Origin: Meghimatium bilineatum
Lineage: Eukaryota > Mollusca > Gastropoda > Stylommatophora > Philomycidae
Direction of reading: 5' to 3'
NCBI GenBank assembly: GCA_034231615.1
Contig: CM067314.1
Location: forward strand, 12,956,915-13,020,914
DNA: 64,000 nucleotides
The translations under genes were made by a program, and so were the position numbers. This document shows, in pieces, positions 10,107 to 22,229 of this stretch (its first letter is position 1; every line of letters begins with the position of its first letter). Below the pieces are notes generated by a model. It did not search any database, was not told where the DNA came from, and worked only from the letters and a program-made list of their open reading frames with translations.

Positions 10107-10313
10107 CCTCCCATGTGATGACGCTGCCCTGAATGGGAGCTAAGAAAAATCACATGTGGTGTCGTTGTCCTGAATGGGAGCGAAAAATAATCACATGTGA
10201 TGACGCTGTCCTAATGGGAGCTAAGAATAACCCCATGTGGTGTCACTGTTCTGAATGGGAGCGTAGAATAATCACATGTGGTGTCATTGTTCTGAATGGG
10301 AGCTAAGAATAAC
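10107..10313. repeat. About 41-bp tandem repeat, 5 copies
   Basis: Units carry ATCACATGTG(A/G)TG and CTGAATGGGAGC. Alternate units end GCTAAGAATAA or GCGxAxAATAA, suggesting an 82-bp dimer was amplified. Confidence 0.88.
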
Positions 10314-10489
10314 TATACTGTCGTATGTCATGCAAAACTAAGAGACGACTAAGAAGGTTTCAGGGGTAGGGTCCTATCTCTTAAAGGATAAAAATGACAA
10401 AGAATCTTGCCTAAAATCAGATGTGTCCGGTTGAATGATATAGCAGCAATGCTGTACACTATGTAGAATTGCTTTATATTTTCCTGAAG

Positions 10490-10640
10490 ATTGTCCTGTA
10501 CAGGATATAATTCCGCCGCCGGCAATTGTGCGCCCAAACTGTTCAGAAAGCAATGACAAACTACTAAACGTATTTATATTTCCTAGAAAATAGCTACATA
10601 CAAAAATGTTGGATTGATGTTCTCAACAGAATATATAACA
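10490..10640 (+). mobile_element. SINE-Y copy lacking most of its head
   Basis: CGCCGGCAATTGTGCG, CTGTTCAGAAAGCAATG, CTAAACGTATTTATATTTCC, AGCTACATACAAAAATG and TTGGATTGATG match the 45.0-kb copy in order. The tRNA-like B box is missing. Confidence 0.7.
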
Positions 10641-10844
10641 TTTTTGTTACAACCATGTACAGGACATTACCTCTATACAAACAGTTCCTTGTTATTATCA
10701 ATCCAGGATTGTCTTTTACCGCCTCTCTTCCTTACTTTCGTTGGCGACACAGATAAACCTAATCGTGCAATGTGAATACATCGGCTTTAGCACTACGTGA
10801 TAACTCGACAAGTTGGATTTGCGAGGCGAGCAAACTGCTCTACC

Positions 10845-10925
10845 CCCGATACCATGAATATTCTCACGATACCACGAACATTCTCACGATACCATGAATA
10901 TTCTGACGATACCATGAATATTCTT
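10845..10925. repeat. 20-bp tandem repeat, left block (4 units)
   Basis: Units of ATTCTCACGATACCATGAAx. Same repeat as 12,748-13,020, and LINE-C lies between the two blocks. Confidence 0.9.
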
Positions 10926-12745
10926 TAATAAATATTAAATAAATTAAAGAAAGATACAGCATACATTACAGAAAGATACAATATAATTGTACAGAATAGA
11001 TACAATGTCATTACAAATATTCAGAGTATCAAAGATCAATGGAACATGCTAAAACATTCGATAAACCAAACATCTAAAGAGATAATACCAAAAGTAAAAC
11101 ATACATCAAAACAAAAATGGATGACCGAAGAAATATTAGAATTGATGAGGACCAGAAGGAAAAATAAACACAAGATAGAGGAATATCAGAAAATACATAA
11201 GGAGATAAGAGAGAAATGCAAAATAGCAAAAGAAAGTTGGCTGAACAAGAAATGCACAGAAATAGAATTGAATTACAACCAGGATACAACATTACTATAT
11301 AAGAAAATTGAGATGATAACAGGAAAGAGAACGCAAACAGTTACAGGGTGTCTAAAATCTAAGACAGGGCAGGTATTAATGGGAATAGATCACATAGTAC
11401 AGAGATGGTCAGAATATATCAAAGAACTTTATGATGACAATAGACCAAAAATAAACATACAAGATAACGGCGAGGATCCATCAATACTCACAGCAGAAGT
11501 AAGGGAGGCACTAAGACACATGAAATATGGCAACGCCCCAGGTCCAGACAATATCACATTAGAAGAATTAGCAGCTTTAGATGACTTTGGAGTTGAAATA
11601 ATCACAAAATTGCTGAATGACATATATAACAGTGGAAACATACCCGAGGACTTAATGAGGTCCATATTTATAGTCTTCTCTACGTTCCTAAGAAACCAGG
11701 GACCATCGAATGTGAAGAACACCGTACAATCAGCCTTATGAGCCAAATAATCAAAATACTTCTCAGAATCATCATGAAGAGAGTGAGAAACAAAATAAAA
11801 TCAGAAGGAAATCAATTTGGCCCTTTTCAACAAATAAAACAAGGAGTCAGACAGTGATGCATGCTTTCACCAGACCTGTTCTCTTTATACAGCGAAAACA
11901 TATTGCGTGCAATAGTAGATATCCCAGGAATATCAGTGGGAGGACATAACATAAATAATTTGAGATATGCGGATGACACTGTTCTGATTGCAAACAGTGA
12001 GGAAGATCTTCAAGATTTAATTAATGTAGTAGTTGCAGAAAGTAAAGAGTAAGGTCTCTTCCTAAATATCAAGAAAACAGAAGTAGTAGTTATTTCAAAG
12101 AAACAAAATAACACACATTGCAAGATCAAAGTGAATGTTATATAGCATTAAAACAGGTTCACAAATTCAAATATTTAGGTACAACGATTACAGCAGATGG
12201 AAGAAGTTCAACAGAAATAAGAAGCAGAATAGGACAGGCAAAAACAACATTCAGAAAAATGAAAAATATATTGTGTAATATGACCTTGTCATTAGAGGTG
12301 AGAAAGAGAGTTCTGCAGTGCTATATAACTCCGATACTAACATATGGATGCGAGTCTTGGACAATAAAAAAACTGGAAAGTGGGAAATTAGAGGCAATAG
12401 AGATGTGGTTCTACAGAAGAATGCTGAGAATACCAAGGACTTCTAGAAAATCTAATGTAGAGGTGTTGAAAAAGTCAAATGCGAAACGGACCTTAATCAA
12501 CAATATAAGAAAAAGGCAATCTTCTTTTATGGCCACTTCATGAGACAGGCAGGTTTAGAGAACATAGTCACAACAGGCAAAATTGAAGGCAACAGAGACA
12601 GAGGGCGACAACGTGAGAAAATATTAGACAGTTTGACAACCTGGCACGGCAAGGAAACAACAACGACCTTGATACATAATACTGTGGACAGAGAGCTGTG
12701 GACAGCCATGACAATACGTCAGCCGATATGGCACCTGATGATGAT
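10926..12745 (+). mobile_element. LINE-C: non-LTR retrotransposon copy, 5'-truncated
   Basis: A 1.8-kb copy with long open segments: 11,046-11,741, 11,861-12,052, 12,118-12,543 and 12,540-12,776. It ends in GATGATGATGATT, the simple-repeat tail of many non-LTR elements. The endonuclease is missing, so it is 5'-truncated in the usual manner. It is flanked on both sides by the same 20-bp satellite, which implies insertion into a pre-existing array. With few stops per kilobase it is among the better-preserved elements here. Confidence 0.9.
11046..12743 (+). pseudogene. LINE-C RT with internal deletion of motif A
   Basis: Pre-RT region (K-Q-K-W-M-T-E-E-I-L, charged coiled stretch, L-Y-D-D-N-R-P), then G-N-A-P-G-P-D-N-I-T-L-E-E-L at about 11,534-11,575. 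After I-S-L-M-S-Q-I-I-K and S-E-G-N-Q-F-G the reading jumps directly to I-K-Q-G-V-R-Q and M-L-S-P-D-L-F at about 11,835-11,880. The segment that normally carries catalytic motif A (F-x-D-x-x-K-A-F-D) is gone. Motif C is intact as L-R-Y-A-D-D-T-V-L-I at about 11,960. Downstream are Y-L-G-T-T-I-T-A-D-G-R-S, Y-G-C-E-S-W-T-I, M-W-F-Y-R-R-M-L-R and the C-terminal T-T-G-K-I-E-G and W-H-G-K-E. With motif A lost, this copy cannot polymerise DNA. Confidence 0.87.
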
Positions 12746-12747
12746 GA

Positions 12748-13020
12748 TTACCAGGAACATTTTCACGAAACCATGAACATTCTCACGATACCATGAACTT
12801 TCTCACGATACCATGAACATTCTCACGATACCATGAACATTCTCAGATACCATGAACTTTCTCACGATACCATGAACATTCTCACGATACCATGAACTTT
12901 CTCACGATACCATGAACATTCTCACGATACCATGAACTTTCTCACGATACCATGAACATTGTCACGATACCATGAACATTCTCACGATACCATGAATATT
13001 GTCACGATACCATGAACATC
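12748..13020. repeat. 20-bp tandem repeat, right block (about 14 units)
   Basis: Units of CACGATACCATGAAC plus ATTCT, with alternating AACTTTCT and AACATTCT versions. Continues directly from the LINE-C tail. Confidence 0.93.
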
Positions 13021-13305
13021 GCATCTTTGGCTCCAATCCCGCTTGCATGCTAAAAGGGCCCAAAATAGAAACAAAGAATACCAAAATTGTGTACCTTCAA
13101 GTCATAAAAGACGAATAAGGAGATTATGGGGTTGAGATGGCTGTCCCATCCCATGTAGTGTCAAAGTGACCCAGTAGCCATTCTGAAGTCGGATGTGTCA
13201 AGCTAAAAGGCGCGGTTATCGTAGTAAAACTATGATACAATGATTTCCTTTGAGTCCTGCTAATCTTCAGGAGTTTGAGAAAGAAGGCAAAAAAAGAAGA
13301 CGATA
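13021..13305 (+). mobile_element. SINE-A copy, near full length, diverged
   Basis: CAAAATAGAAACAAAGAATACC, GTCATAAAAGACGAATAAGGAG, GATGGCTGTCCCATCCCATG, CATTCTGAAGTCGGATGTG, AGGAGTTTGAGAAAGAAGGC and a GAA-rich end follow the SINE-A sense order. Confidence 0.83.
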
Positions 13306-13804
13306 AAGCTCCTTATCTATTTAATGAAAAATATCTAGTACCATATCTTCTGATATTACTCTCATCACCCTTTTACTATAAACTGACAACTTTTTTGTGT
13401 CTGCGGACCGATGTATATTTTTTTTCGTGTGATGTGGGGTCTAAAAGCTTTTTTTTAAACATCATATAGAGATCGACATAGTATTTTTTTTAGCTTTGAT
13501 TGCAGCGCACAAGTACTGTTAGGTCGGCCAGGGGTCCAGAACAAACTGGCTTTACGTGCTGTATTTTTCCCACCACTGCCTTCAATGTTATATCCCAATC
13601 TGTCACACAAATCTTGCTCCGAAAACGCAAACATGTATGGCAGTCCTTTAACATCATTTTCTCTGAAAGTCACATACATGTGTATTAAAAAAGTTTTAAT
13701 TGTGAAGTATGACCCGTCACAATATCTCAGACATTAAATGAACGAAAGACTACAGTGAAACTGTACTATCTATATATCTATCTATACGCTTGTCCCTTGT
13801 TTGC
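13306..13804. other. Spacer without recognised features
   Basis: AT-rich single-copy-looking sequence with several homopolymer T runs. Short ORFs only, with no motif. Confidence 0.5.
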
Positions 13805-14600
13805 CTTGCAGCATCAGGGGTGGAAGAGTTCTCTGGAGATGGCCTTCTTGTGCGCTGTTTGTAAGCTTGTTCCTGTGACTTCTTTGATTTCTGTGATCCA
13901 TCTTTTACATGGTCTGCCTCTGGCTTTATAACCGTTATGTCTATGTGTCATGGCCATTTGTGGCATGCTATATGTCGGTAGTCTGGAAGCGTGTGAAAAC
14001 CACTTGATCTGCTGTCTTTTGAAGTGTTCCAATACTGGTATTGTTTTGGTTATCTGTCTGATGTTATCGTTTCTAATTCTATCTCTTAATGACACTCCGA
14101 GTATTCTTCGTAGACATGTCATTTCTGCTGTCACTAATTTTCGTTTCTATTCTGATGTCATTGTCCAGGTTTGGCACTGGTAGCATAGTGATGGAATAAT
14201 AATAGTCTTGTATAATGCAACTTTAGTGTCTATGTTTACATTTTTGTTCTTGAAGATACGTGTCATCTGTCCTAGGGATCTGGTATGTTTTGTTGCATCT
14301 ATTTTGTATCTCTTTACTGGTTTTCCCTTCACTCAATATAATGCTTCCTAAGTAAGTGAACTCATTTACTTGTTTAAGGTATTTATCATCGATGGAGATA
14401 GTGATATTTCTTTCTTTCTTTGCTATTGCCATTATTTCAGTCTTTTCAATATTAATCTTCATGTTGAATTTTTGACATGTTATGTGCAGTTTGTTCATAT
14501 AGTCTTGCAATTGTTCTTCTGATGTCGCTACTAGTACTTGGTCGTCTGCAAAGAGTAGTTCGTTCAATTTGTCTTTTATGTTAAACTGTACAATGTGTAT
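13805..14600 (-). mobile_element. LINE-E: 5'-truncated RT fragment
   Basis: Minus-strand coding, read from high to low coordinates: L-N-E-L-L-F-A-D-D-Q-V-L-V-A-T (RT motif C, about 14,530-14,570), I-N-I-E-K-T-E-I-M, F-T-Y-L-G-S-I-I-L, then after a shift L-C-Y-Q-C-Q-T-W-T-M-T, and after another E-M-T-C-L-R-R-I-L-G-V-S-L-R-D, W-F-S-H-A-S-R-L-P and A-R-G-R-P-C-K-R-W. It keeps the second half of the RT and the C-terminus with only two or three shifts. Immediately upstream an element X copy interrupts it. A related fragment is at 21.9 kb on plus. Confidence 0.86.
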
Positions 14601-15007
14601 TAAATGAATATAAGTAAATTTAAATAGGAAGCCAGAGTACAATTTAAAAATTCTTGAGACTAACGGGAATTGAACCAGTCCGTTCAACGGCACCAAATCG
14701 CCTAGCAACTATTGCACACGCGTTCTTCCGTACTTGACTAACCGCATCTCCAAAAAAAAGTTGCGATTTCGTCAAGACATTCAAAGCGTGCACTCAAAGT
14801 CACCCGAACGGTCCAATCGATACAAGGACTATTACAACAACAACAAACATCTCGTACAGGTATTGAAATATCCTCAGTAACAACAAACACATAACATAAT
14901 ATCCGTATTAGTTATACAAGGGTTGATAGGTCTTCTTGTAAACATGGATAACGTACATAGACAATAATTCAATTCTCGTTAGTCTCAAGAATTTGTAAAT
15001 GAATATA
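14601..15007 (-). mobile_element. Element X, full copy with 12-bp target-site duplication
   Basis: TAAATGAATATA occurs at 14,601-14,612 and again at 14,996-15,007, bounding a 383-bp insert within LINE-E. On its sense (minus) strand the insert has a tRNA-like block: GGTTAGTCAAGTACGG (A-box-like), GTTGCTAGGCGATTTGG, then GGTTCAATTCCC (B box). The 5' end of the element repeats part of the B-box flank in inverted form: AATTCTTGAGACTAACG at the start against CGTTAGTCTCAAGAATT after the B box. No coding capacity, so it would depend on another element's enzymes. Confidence 0.83.
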
Positions 15008-15037
15008 GTGAAAATGGATAAACAAAATGACCGTTTT

Positions 15038-15405
15038 ACGTTCTCAAACTCCTGTAGATAAGCAGGATGTTGTTCGGATGTAATGCAATGTTAGATTAGG
15101 GTTAGGTATGTTGATTCCGCTCTTAGCACACCGGACATATCTATAGGTATTCAGAGATGCGCTTTAGTAAATCTCTCATGGTATAACTCGCCTACGAAAT
15201 GCGTTGTGCCATGGTTTACAGTTTCGCTGCGATATATCGTACTGATACATCCGACTTCGGCACGACTTCTGTGTCACATTGACTGTCTATGGAAGGGAAC
15301 ATAGATCTTCACCTCGAAATCACCTTAGTCGCCTCGTGGGGGCATGCATGACAGATAACGTTGATAATTTGTGCTCCTGTTTCGTTCCCTGACAACACAT
15401 GGACA
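15038..15405 (-). mobile_element. SINE-A copy with internal insertion
   Basis: GTTCTCAAACTCCTGTAGAT at the start, then ~85 bp of foreign sequence (about 15,095-15,180), then AATGCGTTGTGCCATGGTTT, TGATACATCCGACTTCGGC, CACCTTAGTCGCC and GACAACACATGG. Diverged and probably old. Confidence 0.75.
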
Positions 15406-15764
15406 ATGATGAACTAATAAATATAATCGACGTTTTGACCAAAATGTGTTTATGAAATCATCACTGCACACATCGAGTCAAACTACTCAATGTGAAGGTG
15501 GGGCTTCGCTGAGCCAACAGATACTGGAAACTAAGATTGGTCGAGCCATCCCTGACATCGAGCAGGACAACAGTCCTGCCCAAGCAAGCACATGAACTAA
15601 AGTCGGATATACCAGGCGCACCAGTAATCGTGGTATCACGTAACACGACTAGATAATATGTCTTCACAACAACAAATCACTTAAGCTGTGAACAGGTTGC
15701 TCTGGACAGCCTATAGTCTTTCTGAAAAAAAAACAATTTCCGCGCTTTTTCTTAAGAAATAAAC
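15406..15764. other. Spacer without recognised features
   Basis: No array, no RT or RNase H motif. A 68-codon minus ORF (15,461-15,667) matches nothing I know. Confidence 0.45.
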
Positions 15765-15930
15765 TAAATAGTTTTTTTCTAATTTTTAGAAAACAAAATA
15801 TTTCCAATTCAAACAATTTAATTAGTGAATAAAATACATCATTGTTAACGTCAACTTTTGTTGAACCCAAACCACTCTCCTTCTTGTCAACCTCTTTCAA
15901 GTTAATTAATCCCCCCCCCACCACTTTCCA
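15765..15930. repeat. Interspersed repeat Z, second copy
   Basis: AAACAATTTAATTAG, GTTAACGTCAAC (15,844-15,855, one change from the palindrome at 7,494), CAACTTTTG, CTCCTTCTTG and an oligo-C run at about 15,908, all in the same order as 7,420-7,600. Confidence 0.6.
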
Positions 15931-15966
15931 ATATTGACGGATATTATTATGGACAGACATATTCAT

Positions 15967-16365
15967 TCATTCATTCATTTTCCTTTTGTCCTGAAGTTGG
16001 CGCATAGGGCAGAAGTCAGATCTCTCCAATTCTGTCTGTTCAAAGCTATTCTGTGCAGTTCTTGAACAGTATGAATATTGGTTGTTTTACTTTCTTTAAG
16101 TATTGTTCTTCTGAGTGTTTCTTTTGGTCTACCCTTTGCTCTTTTGCCTTTAGGTATCCATTCAAGAGATTGGTGGTGTATTCTATTGGTGTCTGCGCGT
16201 AGGACATGCCCGATGTAGGACCAACGGCGTTTTCTGATAACATCTGTGATGAAATTTTGATGTGTCTCTTCTCTGATTTTAACATTCGATTTGAATTCAC
16301 TCCAATGGGTGTTACAGCCATATAGTAGATACATTTACAATTATGAGGTAACTGGATTACGAGAA
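15967..16365 (-). mobile_element. LINE-F C-terminal fragment
   Basis: Minus-strand open segment with Y-G-C-N-T-H-W-S-E-F, I-R-K-R-R-W-S-Y-I-G-H-V-L-R, P-K-G-K-R-A-K-G-R-P-K-E-T-L-R-R and W-R-D-L-T-S-A-L-C-A. This is the conserved C-terminus found after the RT in a large group of non-LTR elements. It is followed on its 3' side (15,958-15,980) by (CATT)n. A fuller relative is at 46.2-46.9 kb. Confidence 0.85.
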
Positions 16366-16504
16366 CCACGACCTCTACTATTTTATGATGGTTAATAACT
16401 CTGACATAACCAAACTGTACTAAGGTTCACGGTTGAGAGAAGCGTACGTCACGGTCAGAGGTACTTTTACTTGCAAGTTAAGCACAAAATATAAGCGTCT
16501 ATCG

Positions 16505-18050
16505 ATCTTTTCTTCCATCAATCCATTCTTTCTTTCATCCATTCATCCGTTCATCCATCCATCCGTTCTTCCATCCATCCATCCATCCTTTCTTCCATCC
16601 AACCATCCCTTCTTCCATCCATCCATTCTTTCTTCCATCCTTTCTTAATTCCATCCATTCATTCTTTCTTCCATCCATCCATCCTTTCTTCCATCCATTC
16701 TTCCTTTCTTCCATCCATCCATCCTTTCATCCATCCATCATTTCTTCCATCCATCCATCCATTCTTTCTTCCATCCTTTCTTCCATCCATTCTTCCTTTC
16801 TTCCATCTATCCATCTTTTCTTCCATTCTTTCTTCCATCCATTCTTCCTTTCTTCCATCCATTCTTCCTTTCTTCCATCTATCCATCTTTTCTTCCATCC
16901 ATCCATCCTTTCTTCCATCCATCCATCCTTTCTTCCATCCATCCATTCTTTCTTCCATCCTTTCTTCCATCCATTCTTTCTTTCTTCCATCCATCCATCC
17001 GTTCTTCCATCCATTCATCCTATGTTCCATCCATCCATTCTTTCTTCAATCCTTTCTTCCATCCATTCTTTCTTTCTTCCATCCGTCCATCCTTTCTTCC
17101 ATCCATCCATCCTTTCTTCCATCCATCCATTATTTCTTCCATCCTTTCTTCCATCCATTCTTTCTTCCATCCTTTTTTCCATCCATCCATCCTTTCTTCC
17201 ATCCATTCTTCCTTTCTTCCCTCCATCCATCCTTTCTTCCATCCATCCATTCTTTCTTCCATCCTTTCTTCCATCCATTCTTCCTTTCTTCCATCTATCC
17301 ATCTTTTATTCCATCCTTTCTTCCATCCATTCTTCCTTTCTTCCATCTATCCATCTTTTCTTCCATCCATCCATCCTTTCTTCCATCCATCCATCCTTTC
17401 TTCCATCCATCCATTCTTTCTTCCATCCTTTCTTCCATCCATTCTTCCTTTCTTCCATCCGACTATCCTTTTTCTTCCATCCGTTATTCCATCCATTGAT
17501 TCCGTTCTTCCATCCATCCATCCTTTATTCCATCCATCCATTCTTTCTTCAATCCTTTCTTCCATCCATTCTTCCTTTCTTCCATCCGACCATCCTTTCT
17601 TCTATCCATCCATCCTTTCTTCCATCCTTCCATCCTTTGTTCCATCCATCCCTTCTTTCTTCAATCCTTTCTTCCATCCATCCATCCTTTCTTCCATCCA
17701 TCCGTTCTTCTATCTATCCATCTTTTCTTCCATCCATCCATCCTTTGTTCATCCATCTATTCTTTCTTCCATCTCTCCATCCTTATTCTTCCATCCGTTA
17801 TTCCATCCATCCATCCGTTCTTCCATCCATCCATCCTTTGTTCCATCCATCCATTCTTTCTTCCATCCTATCTTCCATCAATTCTTCTTTTCTTCCATCC
17901 TATCTTCCATCAATTCTTCCTTTCTTCCATCATTCCATCCATCCATCCTTTCTTCCATCTATCCATCCTTGTTCTTCCATTCCTCCATCCATCCATTATT
18001 TCATCCATCCTTTCTTCAATCCATCCACTCATTCTTTCATTCATCCATCC
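16505..18050. repeat. TTCCATCC-type array, 1.55 kb
   Basis: Irregular units built from TTCTTCCATCC and CATCCATCC. Stop codons are rare in several frames, so long low-complexity ORFs appear on both strands (plus 17,022-18,140; minus 16,659-17,565 in pieces rich in M-D-G-R-K and W-M-E-E-R). I read these as by-products of composition, not genes. Confidence 0.95.
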
Positions 18051-18125
18051 ATCAGCCATGATCATCGCGTGATCATCAAAAGTGCCGTTCTTACACCCCA
18101 TTTCTTTGTTGTGACGGTATTCATG

Positions 18126-19311
<1,186 letters not shown>

Positions 19312-19399
19312 GGAACGCTATAACGTCACAAAAACAGTTGGTTTGTCAGGAAGTGTTTTCAGGATTTCCCGTTCTTAACCAATTTTCAATATCAGAGTT

Positions 19400-19790
19400 A
19401 GAAAATGTATATTCAAGTAGGAAGCATGAGGATAAACGAAAATAATTCTTACAACTGATGGGAATTGAACCAGGTCTGTTCTAGCAGCACCGAATCGCTT
19501 GCAACACAAGTAAACAGGTTTACCGTACTTGACCAACCACATCCTCAAAAAAAAGATGTGGTCTCGTCAAGACTTTCAGCCTGTGTACTCAAGTCACTGA
19601 GAACAGACCAATCGAAACAAGGACTATTACAACATCAACGAACATCAACGAACATAAACGAACATCAACGTACAAGTATTAAAGTATCCCCAGGAACACA
19701 AACACAGAACATGCATATTCGTACACAAGGGCCAATAGGTCTTCTTGTAAACATAAATAACATCGAGACAAAACAATGTTGCTTCTAATA
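19400..19790 (-). mobile_element. Element X copy
   Basis: GGAAGCATGAGGATAAACG, GGGAATTGAACCAGGTCTG (B box on minus), TTACCGTACTTGACC, ACAAGGACTATTACAACATC, GTATTAAAGTATCCCCAGG and AATAGGTCTTCTTGTAAACAT follow the 14.6-kb copy throughout. Confidence 0.82.
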
Positions 19791-19794
19791 ATAA

Positions 19795-19858
19795 CTTATA
19801 CAAGTAAATTCAAGCAGGAAGCATGAGGATAAATGAAAATAATTCTTACAACTGGTTT
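19795..19858 (-). mobile_element. Second element X, 3' end only
   Basis: ATACAAGTAAATTCAAGC, GGAAGCATGAGGATAAATG and AATAATTCTTACAACTGG repeat the 3' end of the copy just upstream. The match stops exactly where the 39-bp array begins. Confidence 0.75.
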
Positions 19859-19861
19859 TGT

Positions 19862-20526
19862 TAGAAAATGCATGAGTCTCGTATTTCTCTAGAAAATGTA
19901 TGAGTCTCGTATGTACGAAGTATTTCTCTAGAAGATGTATGAGTCTCGTATATACGAAGTATTTCTCTAGAAGATGTATGAGTCTCGTATATACGAAGTA
20001 TTTCTCTCGAAGATGTATGAGTCTCGTATGTACGAATTATTACTCTAGAAAATGTATGAGTCTCGTATGTACGAAGTATTTCTCTAGAAAATGTATGAGT
20101 CTCGTATATACGAAGTATTTCTCTAGAAAATGTATGAGTCTCGTATGTACGAAGTATTTCTCTAGAAAATGTATGAGTCTCGTATATACGAAGTATTTCT
20201 CTAGAAAATGTATGAGTCTCGTATATACGAAGTATTTCTCTAGAAGATGTATGAGTCTCGTATATACGAAGTATTTCTCTCGAAGATGTATGAGTCTCGT
20301 ATGTACGAATTATTACTCTAGAAAATGTATGAGTCTCGTATGTACGAAGTATTTCTCTAGAAAATGTATGAGTCTCGTATATACGAAGTATTTCTCTAGA
20401 AAATGTATGAGTCTCGTATGTACGAAGTATTTCTCTAGAAAATGTATGAGTCTCGTATATACGAAGTATTTCTCTAGAAAATGTATGAGTCTCGTATGTA
20501 CAAAGTATTTCTCTAGAAAATGTATC
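19862..20526. repeat. 39-bp minisatellite, about 17 copies, open on both strands
   Basis: Monomer words: GTATTTCTCTAGAAAATG, TATGAGTCTCGTAT and TACGAA. A rare variant (TTTCTCTCGAAGATG then ACGAATTATTAC) at 20,001 recurs at 20,274, 273 bp or exactly 7 units later, so a 7-mer block was duplicated. Both strands are open (13-residue repeats, plus 19,900-20,598 and minus 19,861-20,550). No evidence of translation. Confidence 0.95.
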
Positions 20527-20536
20527 ACGGCTATGC

Positions 20537-20700
20537 CAATTCTTCTTCATCGTTCAATCTCAAACTCCTACTGGATCTCTCTTGTAGCAGTACCATGATC
20601 CTATTAAATTTCCAGCAGGATGTAGTCCAGCGAATTTAAATGCGTTGTCCCCGTTTTATTTGCTCCAATGGCCTGACACATCCGTCTTCGGTGGAGCTGT
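20537..20700 (-). mobile_element. SINE-A2 copy
   Basis: TTCTTCTTCATCGTTC, CTCAAACTCCTACTGGATCT, CTCTTGTAGCAGTACC, TTTCCAGCAGGATGTAGTCC, TTTATTTGCTCCAATGGCC and GACACATCCGTCTTCGG, the full SINE-A2 order. Confidence 0.83.
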
Positions 20701-20789
20701 GCCACTTATTGTGGTTTAACTGACTTATCCCGAGCTTTCCATTGGCTGACGGCACAACGTATAAGCGCAGCAATCAATGATCACTCGCA

Positions 20790-21310
20790 GCAGCCACGAT
20801 TTCTTCTTCTTTCATTCGCTAATAATTTCTATATCTGCAGTGTTGTTTCTTGTATAAATTGGACAGTGTTTTCCATTTCTTGTTTGTTACCATAAAGTTT
20901 AACATTCATTGGTGTATCAGAAGTGTGCACCTTAATGTGTCTTGAGTTTGCATATTCTTGAAGGACATGCTCTGAAGTTTAGTTAACTTGTCCACATCTA
21001 TACTTTCCTGATGTGCCAATTTTACATTTTGTATACATATGGCTGTTTAGTCTATGTGTCAGTTCTCAGTCGAAATATGATGACTTGTTCTTGTCTATTA
21101 AGTAGATGGTAACCGTCCCGTGAAGGTTTGTTAAGACTTTTGGTGTGCCTTTATCGTGAGTTTCTTTTGGTGACAGCTGTTTGGTACATCGGGTTGTTGC
21201 ATGTTACAACCCTTCTTGGTCACTTTCATTTCCTGCTGTTCCCCAGTATGGTGGCATCCATTTCAGTATAATTCTATACCGATGTTGCACTATGGACAAT
21301 ATCTCTTTTA
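20790..21310 (-). pseudogene. Non-LTR RNase H end and zinc-binding C-terminus
   Basis: Minus strand, with frame changes: L-K-W-M-P-P-Y-W-G-T-A-G-N-E-S-D (decayed H-C-G-x-x-G-N-E-x-A-D), then L-H-G-T-V-T-I, V-I-I-F-R-L-R-T in shifted frame, L-N-S-H-M-Y-T-K, C-G-Q and S-E-H-V-L-Q-E. This arrangement matches the RNase H tail and terminal Cys/His domain also seen at 9.26 and 62.0 kb. Heavily decayed. Confidence 0.7.
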
Positions 21311-21383
21311 AGTCTCGTAGTTTATTGAATTGTAGTGCATCTATTACTGATCAAGCATCTATAAGTATTACAATAGAATGTGA

Positions 21384-21680
21384 GATCATAGATGAATCAA
21401 GTTCAGCCAAGATGAGTCAAGCTCAGCCAAGATGAATCAAGCTCAGCTAAGATGAGTCAAGTTCAGTCAAGATGAATCAAGTTCCGCCAAGATTAGTCAA
21501 GTTCAGCCAAGATGAGTTAAGTTCAGCCAAGATGAGTCAAGTTCAGCCAAGATGAGTCAAGTTCAGCCAAGATTAGTCAAGTTCAGCCAAGATTCGTCAA
21601 GTTCAGCCAAGATGAGTCAAGTTCAGCCAAGATGAGTCAAGTTCAGCCAAGATGAGTCAAGTTCAGCCAAGATGAGTAAC
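21384..21680. repeat. 20-bp minisatellite, about 15 copies
   Basis: Units of GATGAGTCAAGTTCAGCCAA with GATTAG and GATGAAT variants. Confidence 0.95.
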
Positions 21681-21899
21681 ATTATATGAGATGAGCACAC
21701 ATAAGTATTTCTGGAAAATGAACTGATTTTTGTGATAATGACGGCCTTTTGTGTCTTTACAGGCGGTCAGGAAGCAGGACATTGTAAAAATTAAATTAAC
21801 TACCAACCAACTAAAAAATTCACATATGACTACTTGCTGAACGTACTAATTTGTTCACATACTCGAATGCCAAACATGGACAACTACAGCACAAGACAA

Positions 21900-22225
21900 A
21901 CGTAAACTAGTGATAGCTGAAATGGCATGCTTACGCAGAATCCTAGAAATATCGCTGAGATAAAGTGAGGAATGAGGACATTAGAAAAAGAGCCGGTACC
22001 GCCCTAATCTTGGAATATATTAAGAGACAACAGATCAAATAATGTGCACACATCAGCAGACTACCATCATACAGCATACCACAACAAGTTATCCTACACA
22101 CATACAGTGAAAGCAGACCATGAAAACGATGGACCACCGAAATAAAAGAGGCGACAAATTCCACAATATACTCAGCACACAGAAAAAACTCTTCTATTCC
22201 TGACGCTGAAAGGCAACTAAGGGTT
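21900..22225 (+). mobile_element. LINE-E-related C-terminal fragment
   Basis: V-I-A-E-M-A-C-L-R-R-I-L-E-I-S-L-R at 21,912-21,960 parallels E-M-T-C-L-R-R-I-L-G-V-S-L-R of the 13.8-kb element. After shifts, a region matching Q-Q-I-K-W and W-T-T-E-I-K-E-A-T follows. Many stops, so this is an old relic. Confidence 0.7.
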
Positions 22226-22229
22226 TAGC

